Source: Amycolatopsis alba DSM 44262
Lineage (GTDB): Bacteria; Actinomycetota; Actinomycetes; Mycobacteriales; Pseudonocardiaceae
Assembly: GCF_000384215.1 (NCBI RefSeq)
Contig: NZ_KB913032.1
Location: forward strand, 7,649,605-7,713,604
Length of the DNA: 64,000 nucleotides
Direction of reading: 5' to 3'
Shown here: positions 55,435 through 64,000 of the stretch, one piece after another
Numbering within the stretch: position 1 is the stretch's first letter
How the letters are laid out: every line of letters begins with the position of its first letter
The notes under the pieces: model-generated
Seen by the model: the letters and a program-made list of their open reading frames with translations, nothing else
The model's database searches: none
What the model was told of the DNA's origin: nothing
Made by a program: the position numbers and the translations under genes

Positions 55435-56480
55435 ATGGGCCGCAGATCCCTGGAGCACAGATCCTTCCCCATCGGAGGTAACGCGTCGGACGAAGTCGTT
55501 GTAGCGAGCAGTTTCCACCATCCTCAACGAGGAAAGGTGCGCTGCCAGGCAGCTGCTCTTCTCGCCGAACAAGCGCGGGGCGCCGGTTTCCTCGCCACAA
55601 TCGCCGATGTCACCCACGGTCAGACGGGGAACTCGTTCGAGCGGAGCGTGACGCTCCGGCCGCCTCCAACCTCGACTTCGACGGCGAAGTCATCGGGATG
55701 GGCATGGCGACGAAAACGACGCCCACGCGCCGGCCCTGACGAGGCGGCTGGTGCAGCGGTGGTCGTCGATGGTGCGCACTAGCCGCGCTCTGCTCACGAT
55801 ATCCGATTCCGGAGCGAAACCGAGCACGTCGGCGGGGACGCGGGTACGACAACTCGCGGCCAGGAGCGACACCGTGCTGGTGATCACTGCATCGAAGTCC
55901 GCCGCCAGCTCCGTGACGTCGTACGCGCCGCGCGCTTCGGTACCGATCACCGCGGTCAGCGATCTCAACTCTCTCGGCGACGTCTATCCCCAGCATGTCT
56001 CCTACCTCGTGGCACCAGGAACTCCCCTGGAGGACACCGCAGACATCGTGCGCGCGTTGTACGGTCGATTCCCACGGTTGCGAGGCCCCACCCGCGCGAA
56101 TTCGCCTACCAAGCGTCAGATCGTCGTGAAGCGCTGCGCTCGGTGGCCGCCGCCAGCGACGTTCTACTCGTCTGTGGATTGCACGCCGCTCGTTCCGGAC
56201 CGGAACTGGACGACTGGGTGGCACGCACCGGCTGCCCAGCCCACCACGTGAGCCGACTCGGAGACCTGAAGAGCGAATGGTTGGTCGAGGCGTCCACGGT
56301 CGGCATCGCGGCGGCCGACGAGGCGGGGATCAGCTCACGACAGCACTATCCGGACTCGGCCCCCTCGCGGTGGTACGCCGCCGCGTCATCACCGAACACA
56401 GTCTCGGAGCCGGCCACGGTTGCATTTCCCAGACAGCCGGCACCGGACAGGACGGGATGTTCACAATCGGCTGGGGATGA
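55435..56480 (+). pseudogene. Broken second copy of the IspH-like gene
   Basis: The pieces follow the intact protein at 11827-12927 in order but in changing frames: SLEHRSFPIGG, EVVVASSFHHPQRGKVRC; then RWSSMVRTSRALLTISDS, DTVLVITAS; VSYLVAPGTPLEDTADIVRA, RFPRLRGP; EFAYQASDRREALRSVAAA (frame-corrected), SDVLLVCGLH, CPAHHVSRLGDLKSEWL; and LSGLGPLAVVRRRVITEHS to a TGA at 56478-56480. At least four frameshifts. The site of the third Fe-S cysteine reads E-F-A-Y-Q-A-S, so this copy had also lost it before decay. It is divergent from the mevalonate operon, so the IspH-like family travels with these genes. An insertion sequence sits 43 nt downstream. Confidence 0.75.
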
Positions 56481-56523
56481 TCCAGCCCCGGGCGGAGTTC
56501 GGTCGCTCTGCCGACCACCATTA

Positions 56524-56541
56524 GGGCGTGTTTCCTGGATC
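56524..56541 (+). repeat. Left terminal inverted repeat of the insertion sequence
   Basis: GGGCGTGTTTCCTGGATC. It matches the right end in 17 of 18 positions. Confidence 0.85.
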
Positions 56542-56559
56542 TCGATCTATAGATCCGGT

Positions 56560-57478
56560 AGATCGTGGTGGGTATTTGATCGGCACGATCTGCGTCATGA
56601 GGAGTGGGAGCGGTTGCGGTCGTTGCTGCCGTCGAATCCTGGCCGTGGTGGTCGGTGGGCTGATCACCGGGCCACGATCAACGGGGTGTTCTGGCGGGCC
56701 CGCACCGGGTGCCCTTGGCGGGATATGCCCGCCGAGTACGGAAACTGGGTCACGGTCTACAAATGCCACAACCGGTGGTCGCAGGATGGGACGTGGGCGA
56801 TGATTCTGGACCGGTTGCGGGCTGGGTGCGACGAGGCCGAAGGGATGGAGTGGACGGTCGGTGCGGACTCCACCGTGGTCCGCGCGCATCAGCACGCCGC
56901 CGGAGCCCGCCACGACCGGGCCGCCGCGGCTGACACAGGGGGCTGGGGCGAATGACACGAAATCCCGGGTTGGCCGTCAGGCTCTGGGGCGCTCGCGTGG
57001 TGGGCTGTCCACCAAGATTTGTCTGGTCGCCCACCGGCGGTGCCGGCCGATCGCCCGGTTGACCAGCCCGGGTCAGCACGGTGATTCGCCCCGCTTTACC
57101 CCGCTGCGGATCCGGATCCGGATCCGGATCCGGCGTCGTGGTCTGGGCCGGTCCCGGGTCCGGCCTGCTCGGGTAATGGCGGACAAGGGTTGCTCCTCCA
57201 AAGCCAACCGGGCTTACCTGCGCGGGCGCGGGATCAAAGCGGTGGTCCCGGTCAAAGAAGACCAGAAAGCCAACCGCCGCAAGCGCGGCTCGGCCGGTGG
57301 CAGACAACCGTCCTTCGACGCCGAGCGCTATAGGGACCGCAACACCGTCGAGCGTGCCTTCAACAAGCTCAAGGCGTTCCGGGCCGTGGCCACTCGATAC
57401 GACAAGCTCGACATCATCTATCAGGGTACCATCGACGTCGCCTCGATCAAGATTTGGCTCCGCGACCCCGTTCCATGA
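56560..57478 (+). CDS. IS5-type transposase in two overlapping frames
   Basis: Frame A (to TGA ending 56955) reads EEWERLRSLLPSNPGRGGR, VFWRARTGCPWRDMP and WTVGADSTVVRAHQHAAGA with the first catalytic Asp. Frame B (to 57478), shifted by +1, reads GRSRGGLSTKICL, VMADKGCSSKANRAYLRGRG with the second Asp, and DRNTVERAFNKLKAFRAVAT with the Glu. A shift in the overlap, perhaps near the G runs at 56937-56952, joins them, as in other IS427-type elements. No canonical start codon is present in frame A between the left repeat and EEWERL, so the start is approximate and the gene may be inactive. Confidence 0.75.
57108..57131 (+). repeat. Four tandem GGATCC units inside the transposase
   Basis: Four perfect hexanucleotide copies encode an Arg-Ile repeat between the first and second catalytic Asp regions. 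Six-base units keep the frame open whatever the copy number. Confidence 0.9.
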
Positions 57479-57494
57479 TCCAAGAAACACGCCC
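57477..57494 (-). repeat. Right terminal inverted repeat of the insertion sequence
   Basis: On the minus strand GGGCGTGTTTCTTGGATC. The last bases of the transposase gene lie within it. Confidence 0.85.
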
Positions 57495-57497
57495 TAG

Positions 57498-58030
57498 TGC
57501 CGGGCGTGCGGACGTAAACCAAGAGCTGAGACTGGTCCAGGCAATAACCCGCACGCCCGGGAGCGCAGGCGGCCTGGCCCTGCCGTCGCGATAACAACCC
57601 TTCCCTTGCTGCGAAACACTCTTGATCGGCACAAGAGTTCTCGCCCCATGCGCGGGCAGCCCTACTCGCAACACTCCTCATGGGAGAAACCCGAGGCGGA
57701 CCGCTTGCCGACCAAGACAGCTTTGCCACAGCAATACCCTTTCCATCGGACAGATCCCGGCACGCTGCCCCTGCCTCCGCAGCAGCCGCAACGATCAACG
57801 CTCCGTTGCGCGGAAAGGCGCTGGTTCAACACGAGCCTGCTTTCAACAACGACAGCACTCTGCAGTCCTTCCGGCGAAGCCCGATCAATGGCTTAACTAG
57901 ATCGAGGCTCATCAACCGACAGCATCCACGGCTCGATGACCGCAAACCTGGTTCTCCTCCAGCTCTGTGGACCGGTCGGGAAACTTCCGTATCCCCATCT
58001 TTGTTCGCAGACCGACGCAAAGGCAGGATC
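57498..58030. other. Region between the insertion sequence and the first methyltransferase
   Basis: About 530 nt. ORFs here have no family features. It should hold the promoter for the methyltransferase gene. Confidence 0.35.
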
Positions 58031-58897
58031 ATGACAATCGAACATAGCTCCACGGTACGCACCGACCTCGAGAAGGCTGCCTTCGACTACTACGACAACA
58101 AACGCGACGACCGCATCAACCTCGACCTCGGAAGCACCGACGGCTATTACCATCACCACTTCGCCGTGGGCGATTTCGATCGCACAGTCCTCGCTCTGGA
58201 CGGCGATGCCCGTGAGGAGGCCATCAATGTCGAACTGCACCGTATGGAAACCAGGCAGGTCGACGTCCTCACCGAAGCGCTTGGCGAGGTGCCGGCCACG
58301 GCTCGCATCCTCGACGGAGGTTCCGGCCGCGGGGGCACCGCCCTTCTGCTTCACAAGGCTTTCGGATGCCGAGTGGATGGCGTGAACATCTCCACTTATC
58401 AGAATTCCTTTGCACGCAATCAGGCCCAGGCACACAAATGTGCCGACAGCGTTCAGTTCCACGACTGCAACATGGCCTCGACAGGCTTCCCAGACGCTTC
58501 CTTCGACTACGTGGTCACCAACGAAACCACCATGTACATCGACACGTACGAGACGTTCGCGGAGTTCGCCCGCATTCTCAAACCGGGCGGTCGCTACGTG
58601 CTGGTCACCTGGTGCAACAACGACGCCATCGATCCGCACCCCCCGGAAGCGACCGCGATCGACGAGCACTATCACTGCCACACCCACCGCCGCACCACCT
58701 ACCTGAGGGCACTCCTGGACGCCGGCCTGGTTCCTTACGAGGTCGACGACCTCACTGAACCCGCTATCCCCTATTGGGAACTCCGGTCCCACTCCGACCT
58801 CGCAACGGGAATCGAAAAGCCGTACCTCGACGGCTACCGCAGCGACCGCGTGAACTACATCCGCATCGCCTCCCGTCGCGCGTCCGGCGACCACTGA
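58031..58897 (+). CDS. Geranyl-diphosphate-methyltransferase-family C-methyltransferase (first copy)
   Basis: 288 aa from the ATG at 58031 with AGGCAGGA upstream; the frame is open for 117 codons before it without features. N-terminus: FDYYDNKRDDRINLDLGS and GYYHHHFAVGDFD, the substrate-side motif of GPP 2-C-methyltransferases. SAM motif LDGGSGRGGTALLL. Later VTNETTMYID, LKPGGRYVLVTW, RRTTYLRALLDAG and PAIPYWELRSHSDLATGIE are all GPPMT-like. Relatives methylate C2 of geranyl diphosphate or C-methylate IPP itself. With a second copy at 61992 and a polyprenyl synthase after it, it should make C-methylated isoprenoid units. Confidence 0.88.
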   Translation: MTIEHSSTVRTDLEKAAFDYYDNKRDDRINLDLGSTDGYYHHHFAVGDFDRTVLALDGDAREEAINVELHRMETRQVDVLTEALGEVPATARILDGGSGRGGTALLLHKAFGCRVDGVNISTYQNSFARNQAQAHKCADSVQFHDCNMASTGFPDASFDYVVTNETTMYIDTYETFAEFARILKPGGRYVLVTWCNNDAIDPHPPEATAIDEHYHCHTHRRTTYLRALLDAGLVPYEVDDLTEPAIPYWELRSHSDLATGIEKPYLDGYRSDRVNYIRIASRRASGDH

Positions 58898-58943
58898 CGG
58901 GGCCACCCGACCACACCGCACACCAACCGGAAGGACAGCGAAC

Positions 58944-59075
58944 ATGACCGCGGCCGACGCCTCCGCCCTTCCATGCCTCACAGACGTGATCCATCGCGCC
59001 CGTGAATTCACCCACAACGGTCTCGCGCAGGCAATCGTGAAGTTCCTGCCGACGCCTGGCACGCAAGCCTTTTGA
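58944..59075 (+). CDS. Short ORF (43 aa), possibly a truncated gene head
   Basis: ATG 46 nt after the methyltransferase stop, with GAAGGA 7-9 nt upstream, encoding MTAADASALPCLTDVI and ending PTPGTQAF. Codon use is actinomycete-like. The product is not recognised. It may be the start of a gene lost when the next 200 nt (AT-rich) were rearranged. Confidence 0.35.
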   Translation: MTAADASALPCLTDVIHRAREFTHNGLAQAIVKFLPTPGTQAF

Positions 59076-59276
59076 CCACAATGCGTCAGCACATCACTCG
59101 ATATACTATACCGAGAAATGACATCGAATCTTTTACGCAAAACAACGAGGTCAACCTGGAGAATTTTTATCGATCACCATGAAGGAGAAGTAAATATCAG
59201 CCACACAGGCAATGGAATATACTCTCAGCGCGCCCGAACAGCATATATTCGAAGTCCGTCACCTCGAGGCGAGAGA

Positions 59277-61272
59277 TCACTTCATTTTGCAAACGTTGCT
59301 GTTGTCGAAGTAGTACTCGCCGCGCGAACTGGTCTTGGTGGTGGCCACCAAGGTCCCGTCCTTGCCGTAGAGACGGACGATGGCGCCGGAGTCCGGTTTC
59401 TCGGTCGGGTCCTGGACGCCGTCGTACTAGACGCGGTTGCCGATCTGCGGCGGCGCGAGGTCGCACAGGACCTCCAGGTCGGCCATCCCGCCGCCCTTGC
59501 CGAAACTACAGGTCAGCAGGTTGCAGAGCTGGCCGTCGACGCGCTGGCCGGTCGTGCGGTTCACCCTGCCAGGGCCGCTGGAGTAGGTGACGTCGATCGG
59601 GTTCACGAACTGCGACAGCAGCGTCGTCTCCACCTTCGACAACGTGATACCACCGTAAGCCGCTTCCTGGTGGAAGCCGGTGAGCCAGTCTCCGGGGTAG
59701 TACTCGCGAACCTCTGCCCGCTGGATCCCGACATTGGCGCGGGTGGCGTTGTTGACGCAGCCATCGTTGCCGTCCATCACATAGGCATCCGAGGCGTCCG
59801 GGCAGGCGCGGTTGAGGTCACTCCCGGAGCCGGGGTTGACCAGGATCTGCGGCGGTCCGGGAGCCCTGTCCTGGTTGAGTCCGTACTGGTCGGCGAAACG
59901 GTCACGGAAACCCAGGATCAGGTCCCCGTTGGTGTCCTGCACGATGTCGGTCAGCATCGGCTGCGGGTACCCGACCGGGGTGGTGCAGGTGATGCCGTCC
60001 TGGGTGGTGCGGTAGGTGTCCGACCAGGTGTACCAGCCGTTGCCCTTGCAGGGCTCGAGGTTGAACGCCAAACCCCGCGGGAAGTTCGGCGGCTGGTTCA
60101 TCACGATGGGGCCGAAGCTTCCGCCACAGGGTCGAACTTGTACACCACGGCACGCATGTCGGCCTTGTCATCGGTCGACTGACCGGAACACACACCACCG
60201 ACGAACACCACCCTCGTCCTGCGTCCCCAAGCCGAACGGGCGCCAGTCATCCGCCGACGGACAAGCCGGATCCGGGATGGGATGGACACCGATCGGCGCG
60301 CTCGCCGTGGGCTGTGAGGCGTCGTAGCGGTAGAGCGACCGGCCGGCGAGGTTCACCGCGAGCACGGTCGACCCGTCCTCGGGGACGTCGACGTCCCCGA
60401 GGCCCTCCTTCCCCACCGCCGGGCGAAGCCCAGGTCCATGTCCACCGTCTGGTCGTGCGCGGTGGTCCCGGTACCGGGAACGGTGGTGAACAGCGCCGTC
60501 TGGCCGGTGGTGCGATCGGTGCGGTAGATCGCGCCCGATCCACCAGGGCTGTAGTTGGCGACTCGCTTGGCGAACGCGCCACTGAAGATGGCGCGGTCCT
60601 GCTCGCGGTAACCGATGCCGTACAGTGCCCCGGTGGTCGCCCGGTCGGACAGGTTCGTCACCTGAGCATTGGTGCCGTCGGCGTTGTACGGGAACGTCAG
60701 CAGCGTGCGCGACTCGGTGTCCGGCCCGGGGACGTCGCTGCGGATACACGTGGTCGCCACCGGCGCGTTCTGCTGGCAATAGTCACCAGGATTCCACAGC
60801 GCCGTGGGGTAGGAGACCGACTTGCCACCGGGAGATCCACGGACTCCTCGGTACTGCTGAGCTTGCCGGGCGCCTCGTCCAAACCAGCCCGGTCCGCGAA
60901 AGCCGAGTGCAGCACACCGGGCTGCGGATTGATCACCTCAATCCGGTACTTCCCACCGACCAGCGCCGTGTCCGCGGGAGCGAGCATCGCGGTCCCGTCC
61001 ACCGTCGTGCGCGCCTCGATCGGGGCACCCGCGTCATCGATGAGCCGGACCACGACATTCGGCATCCCCGGTTCCAGCACGGCGTCATGGGCGCCGTTGC
61101 CGTTGATCTCACGCACGACCCGGACGGTCACCGTGCCGTCGCCGGGGGCGGCCGCCGCGGGCTGATCCGGGATCAGCAACAGCTGCGTGGTCACCGCGGC
61201 CAGCACTCCGCCGACAACAGTGACCACACCCGCTCTCTTCAACGGCAGGCCGGAATATTTTCCGCGCTTCAC
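59277..61272 (-). pseudogene. Decayed secreted SdrD-B-type surface protein
   Basis: GTG at 61272 (AAAGG upstream) starts a signal peptide (LKRAGVVTVVGGVLAAV to PAAAA) and an SdrD-B-like domain (VTVRVVREINGNGAHD, PNVVVRLIDDAG). It continues in other frames: ESRTLLTFPYNADGTN, GALYGIGYREQDRAIFSGAF, DVPEDGSTVLAVNLAGRSLY, then MMNQPPNFPRGLAFNLE and QIGNRV. There an amber TAG (59427-59429) replaces the expected Trp of N-R-V-W, after which YDGVQDPTEK, SGAIVRLYGKDGTLV and SRGEYYFDNSN continue to TGA at 59277. At least three frameshifts plus one nonsense codon. Such proteins are long and wall-attached, so the C-terminal part is also lost. It interrupts the methyltransferase and prenyl-synthase genes. 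Confidence 0.75.
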
Positions 61273-61991
61273 CAGAAACTACCTTTCGGACCGCAACTCG
61301 ACGCGGTGAGCATCCGCAGAGTTCAGCTGGACAGAACAAAGAACGTCGAGACACGTGGCAGGGCGTCGGAGCTACTCTGCTGTGATCCGAGTGCTCACAG
61401 CAGGCGCGTACCGCAAGGTGGACCTTCATAACCTTTACCGCGCCGCCCGCCGCCAGCGTGGCCACGAAGGCGACATCGTCGCTGTGTGGTGACTGGGCGA
61501 GCCCTAGGCAGGACATTTCCTGTGGCGGATGGGGCTCGTTGAGACCGTGTCTCCGATGCTCACAGCTGAGGCTGATCGGCACGGCCGGGCGAGCTGAACG
61601 GGACAGGTGAGGCAGATGCGGATGGCGACGAGCAGATGTGGCATCACATCGCCGGGCAGGCCGTCGAATGAACCCTATTCGACGGCCGAAGTCTTGTCGG
61701 CGCGGGTCCGGGACGGGCCATCGTGATCGCGCGTGCCCGACGTTCCGCGCTCGGACGATGACGCAAGGGGCAGGTGAACGCACTGATCGCTACACGCTGG
61801 TCCCCCAAGCACCAGGCAAGAGTGTGCGTGCAACACGCCGAAATCTTCAACAAGCAGATACAAGTATCCCCTGTCGAGGAGCCTCGACAGGCCCTTAGAG
61901 TTCTTGAGGTGCACGCTGCGAAAGACGGCGATCACGGTCGTTCGGCGTTCACAGGATGCACTCCGGACGAGTGTCGAGTGGAGGTTCACCC
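61273..61991. other. Intergenic, nothing supported
   Basis: About 720 nt. Overlapping ORFs on both strands are Arg/Ser/Pro-rich shadows. It should contain the promoter of the second methyltransferase gene. Confidence 0.35.
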
Positions 61992-62852
61992 TTGAATCAG
62001 CCCATCGCCAAGATCGACAGTCTCCATGAGCAAGCCTGCTTCGAGTTCTACGAGGGCAAACGAAACGATTTGATCAACCTGCTACCCGGCGACGATGGTT
62101 TTGTTCATTCGCATTTCGCGGTGACCGATTTCGACCACCGAGTACTAGACGCGCCCGACGACCGGCGGGAAGAAGAGATTCTTCGCGAACTGCACAGGAT
62201 CGAAAACTTGCAGGTTGAAGCACTACTTGACTTCCTGGGCCCCGTCGATGCCGACCAGCACGTCATGGACTCCGGTTGCGGACGAGGCGGCACGTCTTTT
62301 ATCGTATACGACAGACATCACTGTTTCGTTCGTGGTGTCGACTTCTCACCGTACCGCCTCGAATTCGCAGGGAAGATCGCCAGCCAGCGCAAGGTCGAGG
62401 ATCGGGTCACGTTCCACCAGAGCAATATGACTGGCACCCCGTTCGCGGACGACACCTTCGATGTGGTGATCAACAACGAATCACAGGAGCACCTGGAAAG
62501 TATGGACGCGCTGTGCCGCGAAAATTCACGGGTGCTGAAGCCTGGCGGCCGGTTCGCTGTCGCGACGTGGGTCGCCGACAGCTGGAAAACGCAACAGTCG
62601 GAAGAAGTCACAGCGATCGACTCCCACTATCGAACCCGAATTCACACTCGAGCGACCTACTTGCGGGCCATGGTCAACCACTCCCTGATCCCGATCCGAC
62701 TGGATGATCTCACCGAAGCAGCGATACCTTACTGGCAGTTGCGCTCCGAGTCATCCCATCGCAGTGGCGTGGAACCTTACTTCCTGTCCGCCCTCGGGAA
62801 GCGAATCATGAACTATCTATTCGTCATCGCCGAGTACCAACCGGGCGCATAG
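61992..62852 (+). CDS. Geranyl-diphosphate-methyltransferase-family C-methyltransferase (second copy)
   Basis: 286 aa. A TTG at 61992 is the best start because GGAGG lies exactly 7 nt upstream; an ATG at 61956 lacks such a site. Motifs parallel the first copy: FEFYEGKRNDLINLLPGD, FVHSHFAVTDFD, SAM loop MDSGCGRGGTSFIV, INNESQEHLESM, LKPGGRFAVATW, RATYLRAMVNHS and PYWQLRSESSHRSGVE. The HHH of the first copy is HSH here. The two are clearly divergent paralogues, so they may methylate different substrates. The polyprenyl synthase starts 47 nt downstream. Confidence 0.87.
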   Translation: MNQPIAKIDSLHEQACFEFYEGKRNDLINLLPGDDGFVHSHFAVTDFDHRVLDAPDDRREEEILRELHRIENLQVEALLDFLGPVDADQHVMDSGCGRGGTSFIVYDRHHCFVRGVDFSPYRLEFAGKIASQRKVEDRVTFHQSNMTGTPFADDTFDVVINNESQEHLESMDALCRENSRVLKPGGRFAVATWVADSWKTQQSEEVTAIDSHYRTRIHTRATYLRAMVNHSLIPIRLDDLTEAAIPYWQLRSESSHRSGVEPYFLSALGKRIMNYLFVIAEYQPGA

Positions 62853-62899
62853 CTGGAGTTGCTGCCGTACTGCGCGAGCGGGCACTTGGAGGACAAGAC

Positions 62900-64000
62900 A
62901 TGCCGACGGAAACAAACGAACACGTGCAACGTCGAGTTGCGGAAGAATTGGAGAGATTCTTCGCGCACAAGCGCAGAGAATTCGGTGATCGCCGTCTGCG
63001 GTCGGTACTCCCGGTGCTGTGCAATTTCACGCTGGCGAGCAAACACATCCGGTCCCTGTTCTGCTATTGGGGATGGCGCGGCGCGAGACCTGGCCCGAGC
63101 GAACCTGACCGAGAGCTGATCTCAACATGCGCCGCTTTAGAACTACTGCACGCCGGCCTTCTCGTCCACGACGACATCGTTGACGGCGACGACACCCGAC
63201 GTGGACAGCCTACGGTGCGCCGCTCCTTTGCAGACATCTCGCCGCACCCGGCGAACGCGAACCGGCAACAGCGGACAGGCGACGACGCAGCGCTGCTCGC
63301 CGGAGACGTTCTGCTGACTTGGTCTGCTGAACTGCTCCACTCCATCGACACATCCCATAGCCGCAAAGACGCCATGATGGCGCACTTCTACCAGATGTGC
63401 AATGCAGTCACCCTCGGCCAGCTGACCGAGGCATTCACCCCCGTCCAAGGGAGTTCCCTGGCCGACGCATTGGAGATCAGCAGGCTTAAGACCTCCAGCT
63501 ACAGCATAGAAGGACCATTAGCCCTCGGCGGAGTTCTAGCGGGCGCGGCACCGGAAGTTCTCGACGTGTACCAGAGATTCGGACGAGGGCTAGGTGAAGC
63601 AATACAACTTCTTGACGACGTCGTAGACGCCTTCTCGGGAATCGAAGACTCGACGCGGGTCACGCCAGAGGTTATCGCGGAGCTGCGACAACCGAAACCG
63701 TCCTCGTTAATCCTGGCGGCCACCGAACGCGCACAACCTCATCAGGCCGCTCGAATAGCGCGTCTCTACGGAGACCCCTATCTCGACGAGGCGGGTGCCG
63801 CCGAGCTTCAACAGGTCATTATCGCGACTGGCGCCCGAACCGCAATGGAAGAGATGCACCGCCAGCGTCTGGCAACAGCACTGGAGACTCTCCGTGAGCT
63901 ACCCGACCCGGGCGAAGCGTGTCACGAGTTGACAAATCTGGCGAAGATGTTCGCCGGCAGCCTCATCCGTCACGCCGACTCCGTGCCGCCAGCCGGTGCA
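62900..64000 (+). CDS. Polyprenyl diphosphate synthase, cut by the right edge
   Basis: ATG at 62900 with TTGGAGGA upstream; the frame is open for 367 codons to the edge. Features: LELLHAGLLVHDDIVDGDD (first Asp-rich motif), ALLAGDVLLTWSAELL, NAVTLGQLTEAF (GQ motif), KTSSYSIEGPLALGG and AIQLLDDVVDAF (second Asp-rich motif). It is a trans-polyprenyl synthase distinct from that at 41168. Behind two isoprenoid C-methyltransferases it may accept methylated IPP or allylic units. Family members are about 350-370 aa, so it should end just outside the window. Confidence 0.9.
   Translation, partial: MPTETNEHVQRRVAEELERFFAHKRREFGDRRLRSVLPVLCNFTLASKHIRSLFCYWGWRGARPGPSEPDRELISTCAALELLHAGLLVHDDIVDGDDTRRGQPTVRRSFADISPHPANANRQQRTGDDAALLAGDVLLTWSAELLHSIDTSHSRKDAMMAHFYQMCNAVTLGQLTEAFTPVQGSSLADALEISRLKTSSYSIEGPLALGGVLAGAAPEVLDVYQRFGRGLGEAIQLLDDVVDAFSGIEDSTRVTPEVIAELRQPKPSSLILAATERAQPHQAARIARLYGDPYLDEAGAAELQQVIIATGARTAMEEMHRQRLATALETLRELPDPGEACHELTNLAKMFAGSLIRHADSVPPAGA

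Larger units (their letters stand above)
56524..57494 (+). mobile_element. IS5-family (IS427-group-like) insertion sequence
   Basis: 971 bp. The ends are 18-bp inverted repeats with one mismatch, beginning GGGCGTGTTTC. The element is flanked by TA on each side (56522-56523 and 57495-57496), the target duplication usual for this group. Inside is a two-frame DDE transposase. Both ends are intact. Confidence 0.85.

Noticed and set aside
57893..59140. 415-aa minus-strand open frame
   Set aside because: Antisense of the first C-methyltransferase; the plus strand has complete family motifs and a ribosome site.
61109..61783. 224-aa minus-strand open frame upstream of the Sdr-type remnant
   Set aside because: Arg/Ser/Cys-rich, no domain, and it overlaps the signal-peptide coding start in another frame.
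1..64000. CRISPR arrays, tRNA or rRNA genes, riboswitches, replication origin
   Set aside because: No spaced repeat series, cloverleaf or conserved RNA motif was seen while reading; small RNAs cannot be excluded without a covariance-model scan.

Overview
The window is high-GC, actinomycete-type DNA (G/C-rich third codon positions, frequent GTG starts, ATGA/GTGA gene overlaps, MbtH plus NRPS, the mevalonate pathway next to terpenoid genes). Genus cannot be fixed from the sequence; a Streptomyces- or Pseudonocardiales-like host fits. It is a mosaic of at least four secondary-metabolism blocks separated by decayed genes and transposon remnants.

Block 1 (1-5.4 kb, minus strand) is a tightly coupled operon: free ACP, acyl-CoA oxidase/dehydrogenase-like flavoenzyme, alpha/beta-hydrolase fused to a hotdog-like region, and an AT-ACP didomain protein that couples by GTGA to a further gene off the left edge. 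From 5.7 to 13 kb follow broken genes (ACP, lipocalin-like protein, thioesterase tail), a secreted glycine-rich protein, a methyltransferase, a TPR regulator and an unusual IspH-like protein without the recognisable iron-sulfur cysteines. A long gene-poor stretch (12.9-15.2 kb), an AT-richer IclR regulator and a dead Tn3-family transposase follow.

Block 2 (17.3-36.1 kb) is an NRPS/PKS cluster. On the minus strand: A-PCP-reductase NRPS, acylating acetaldehyde dehydrogenase, 4-hydroxy-2-oxovalerate aldolase, 2-hydroxypentadienoate hydratase-like enzyme, A-PCP-KS-AT-ACP-TE hybrid, A-PCP-C NRPS, MbtH. Divergently: a TenA/haem-oxygenase-like protein, a P450 and a PLP aminotransferase. The meta-cleavage trio inside an NRPS operon suggests that pyruvate and acetyl-CoA are built into an unusual C5 amino acid.

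Block 3 (37.7-42.3 kb, minus strand) is a terpenoid operon: polyprenyl diphosphate synthase, P450, HAD phosphatase and a DxDD class II terpene cyclase. A deletion scar fusing two gene remnants lies downstream, and IS30 and PKS remnants lie upstream.

Block 4 (44-64 kb) has an O-methyltransferase, an iterative KS-AT-DH-KR-ACP PKS of 6-methylsalicylate-synthase type, a mevalonate operon (mevalonate kinase, diphosphomevalonate decarboxylase, phosphomevalonate kinase, type II IPP isomerase; no HMG-CoA synthase or reductase here), a broken second IspH-like gene, an IS5-type insertion sequence, two C-methyltransferases of the geranyl-diphosphate methyltransferase family, a decayed Sdr-type surface protein and a second polyprenyl synthase cut by the right edge. 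Blocks 3 and 4 together suggest a C-methylated (homo-isoprenoid) terpenoid or meroterpenoid pathway.
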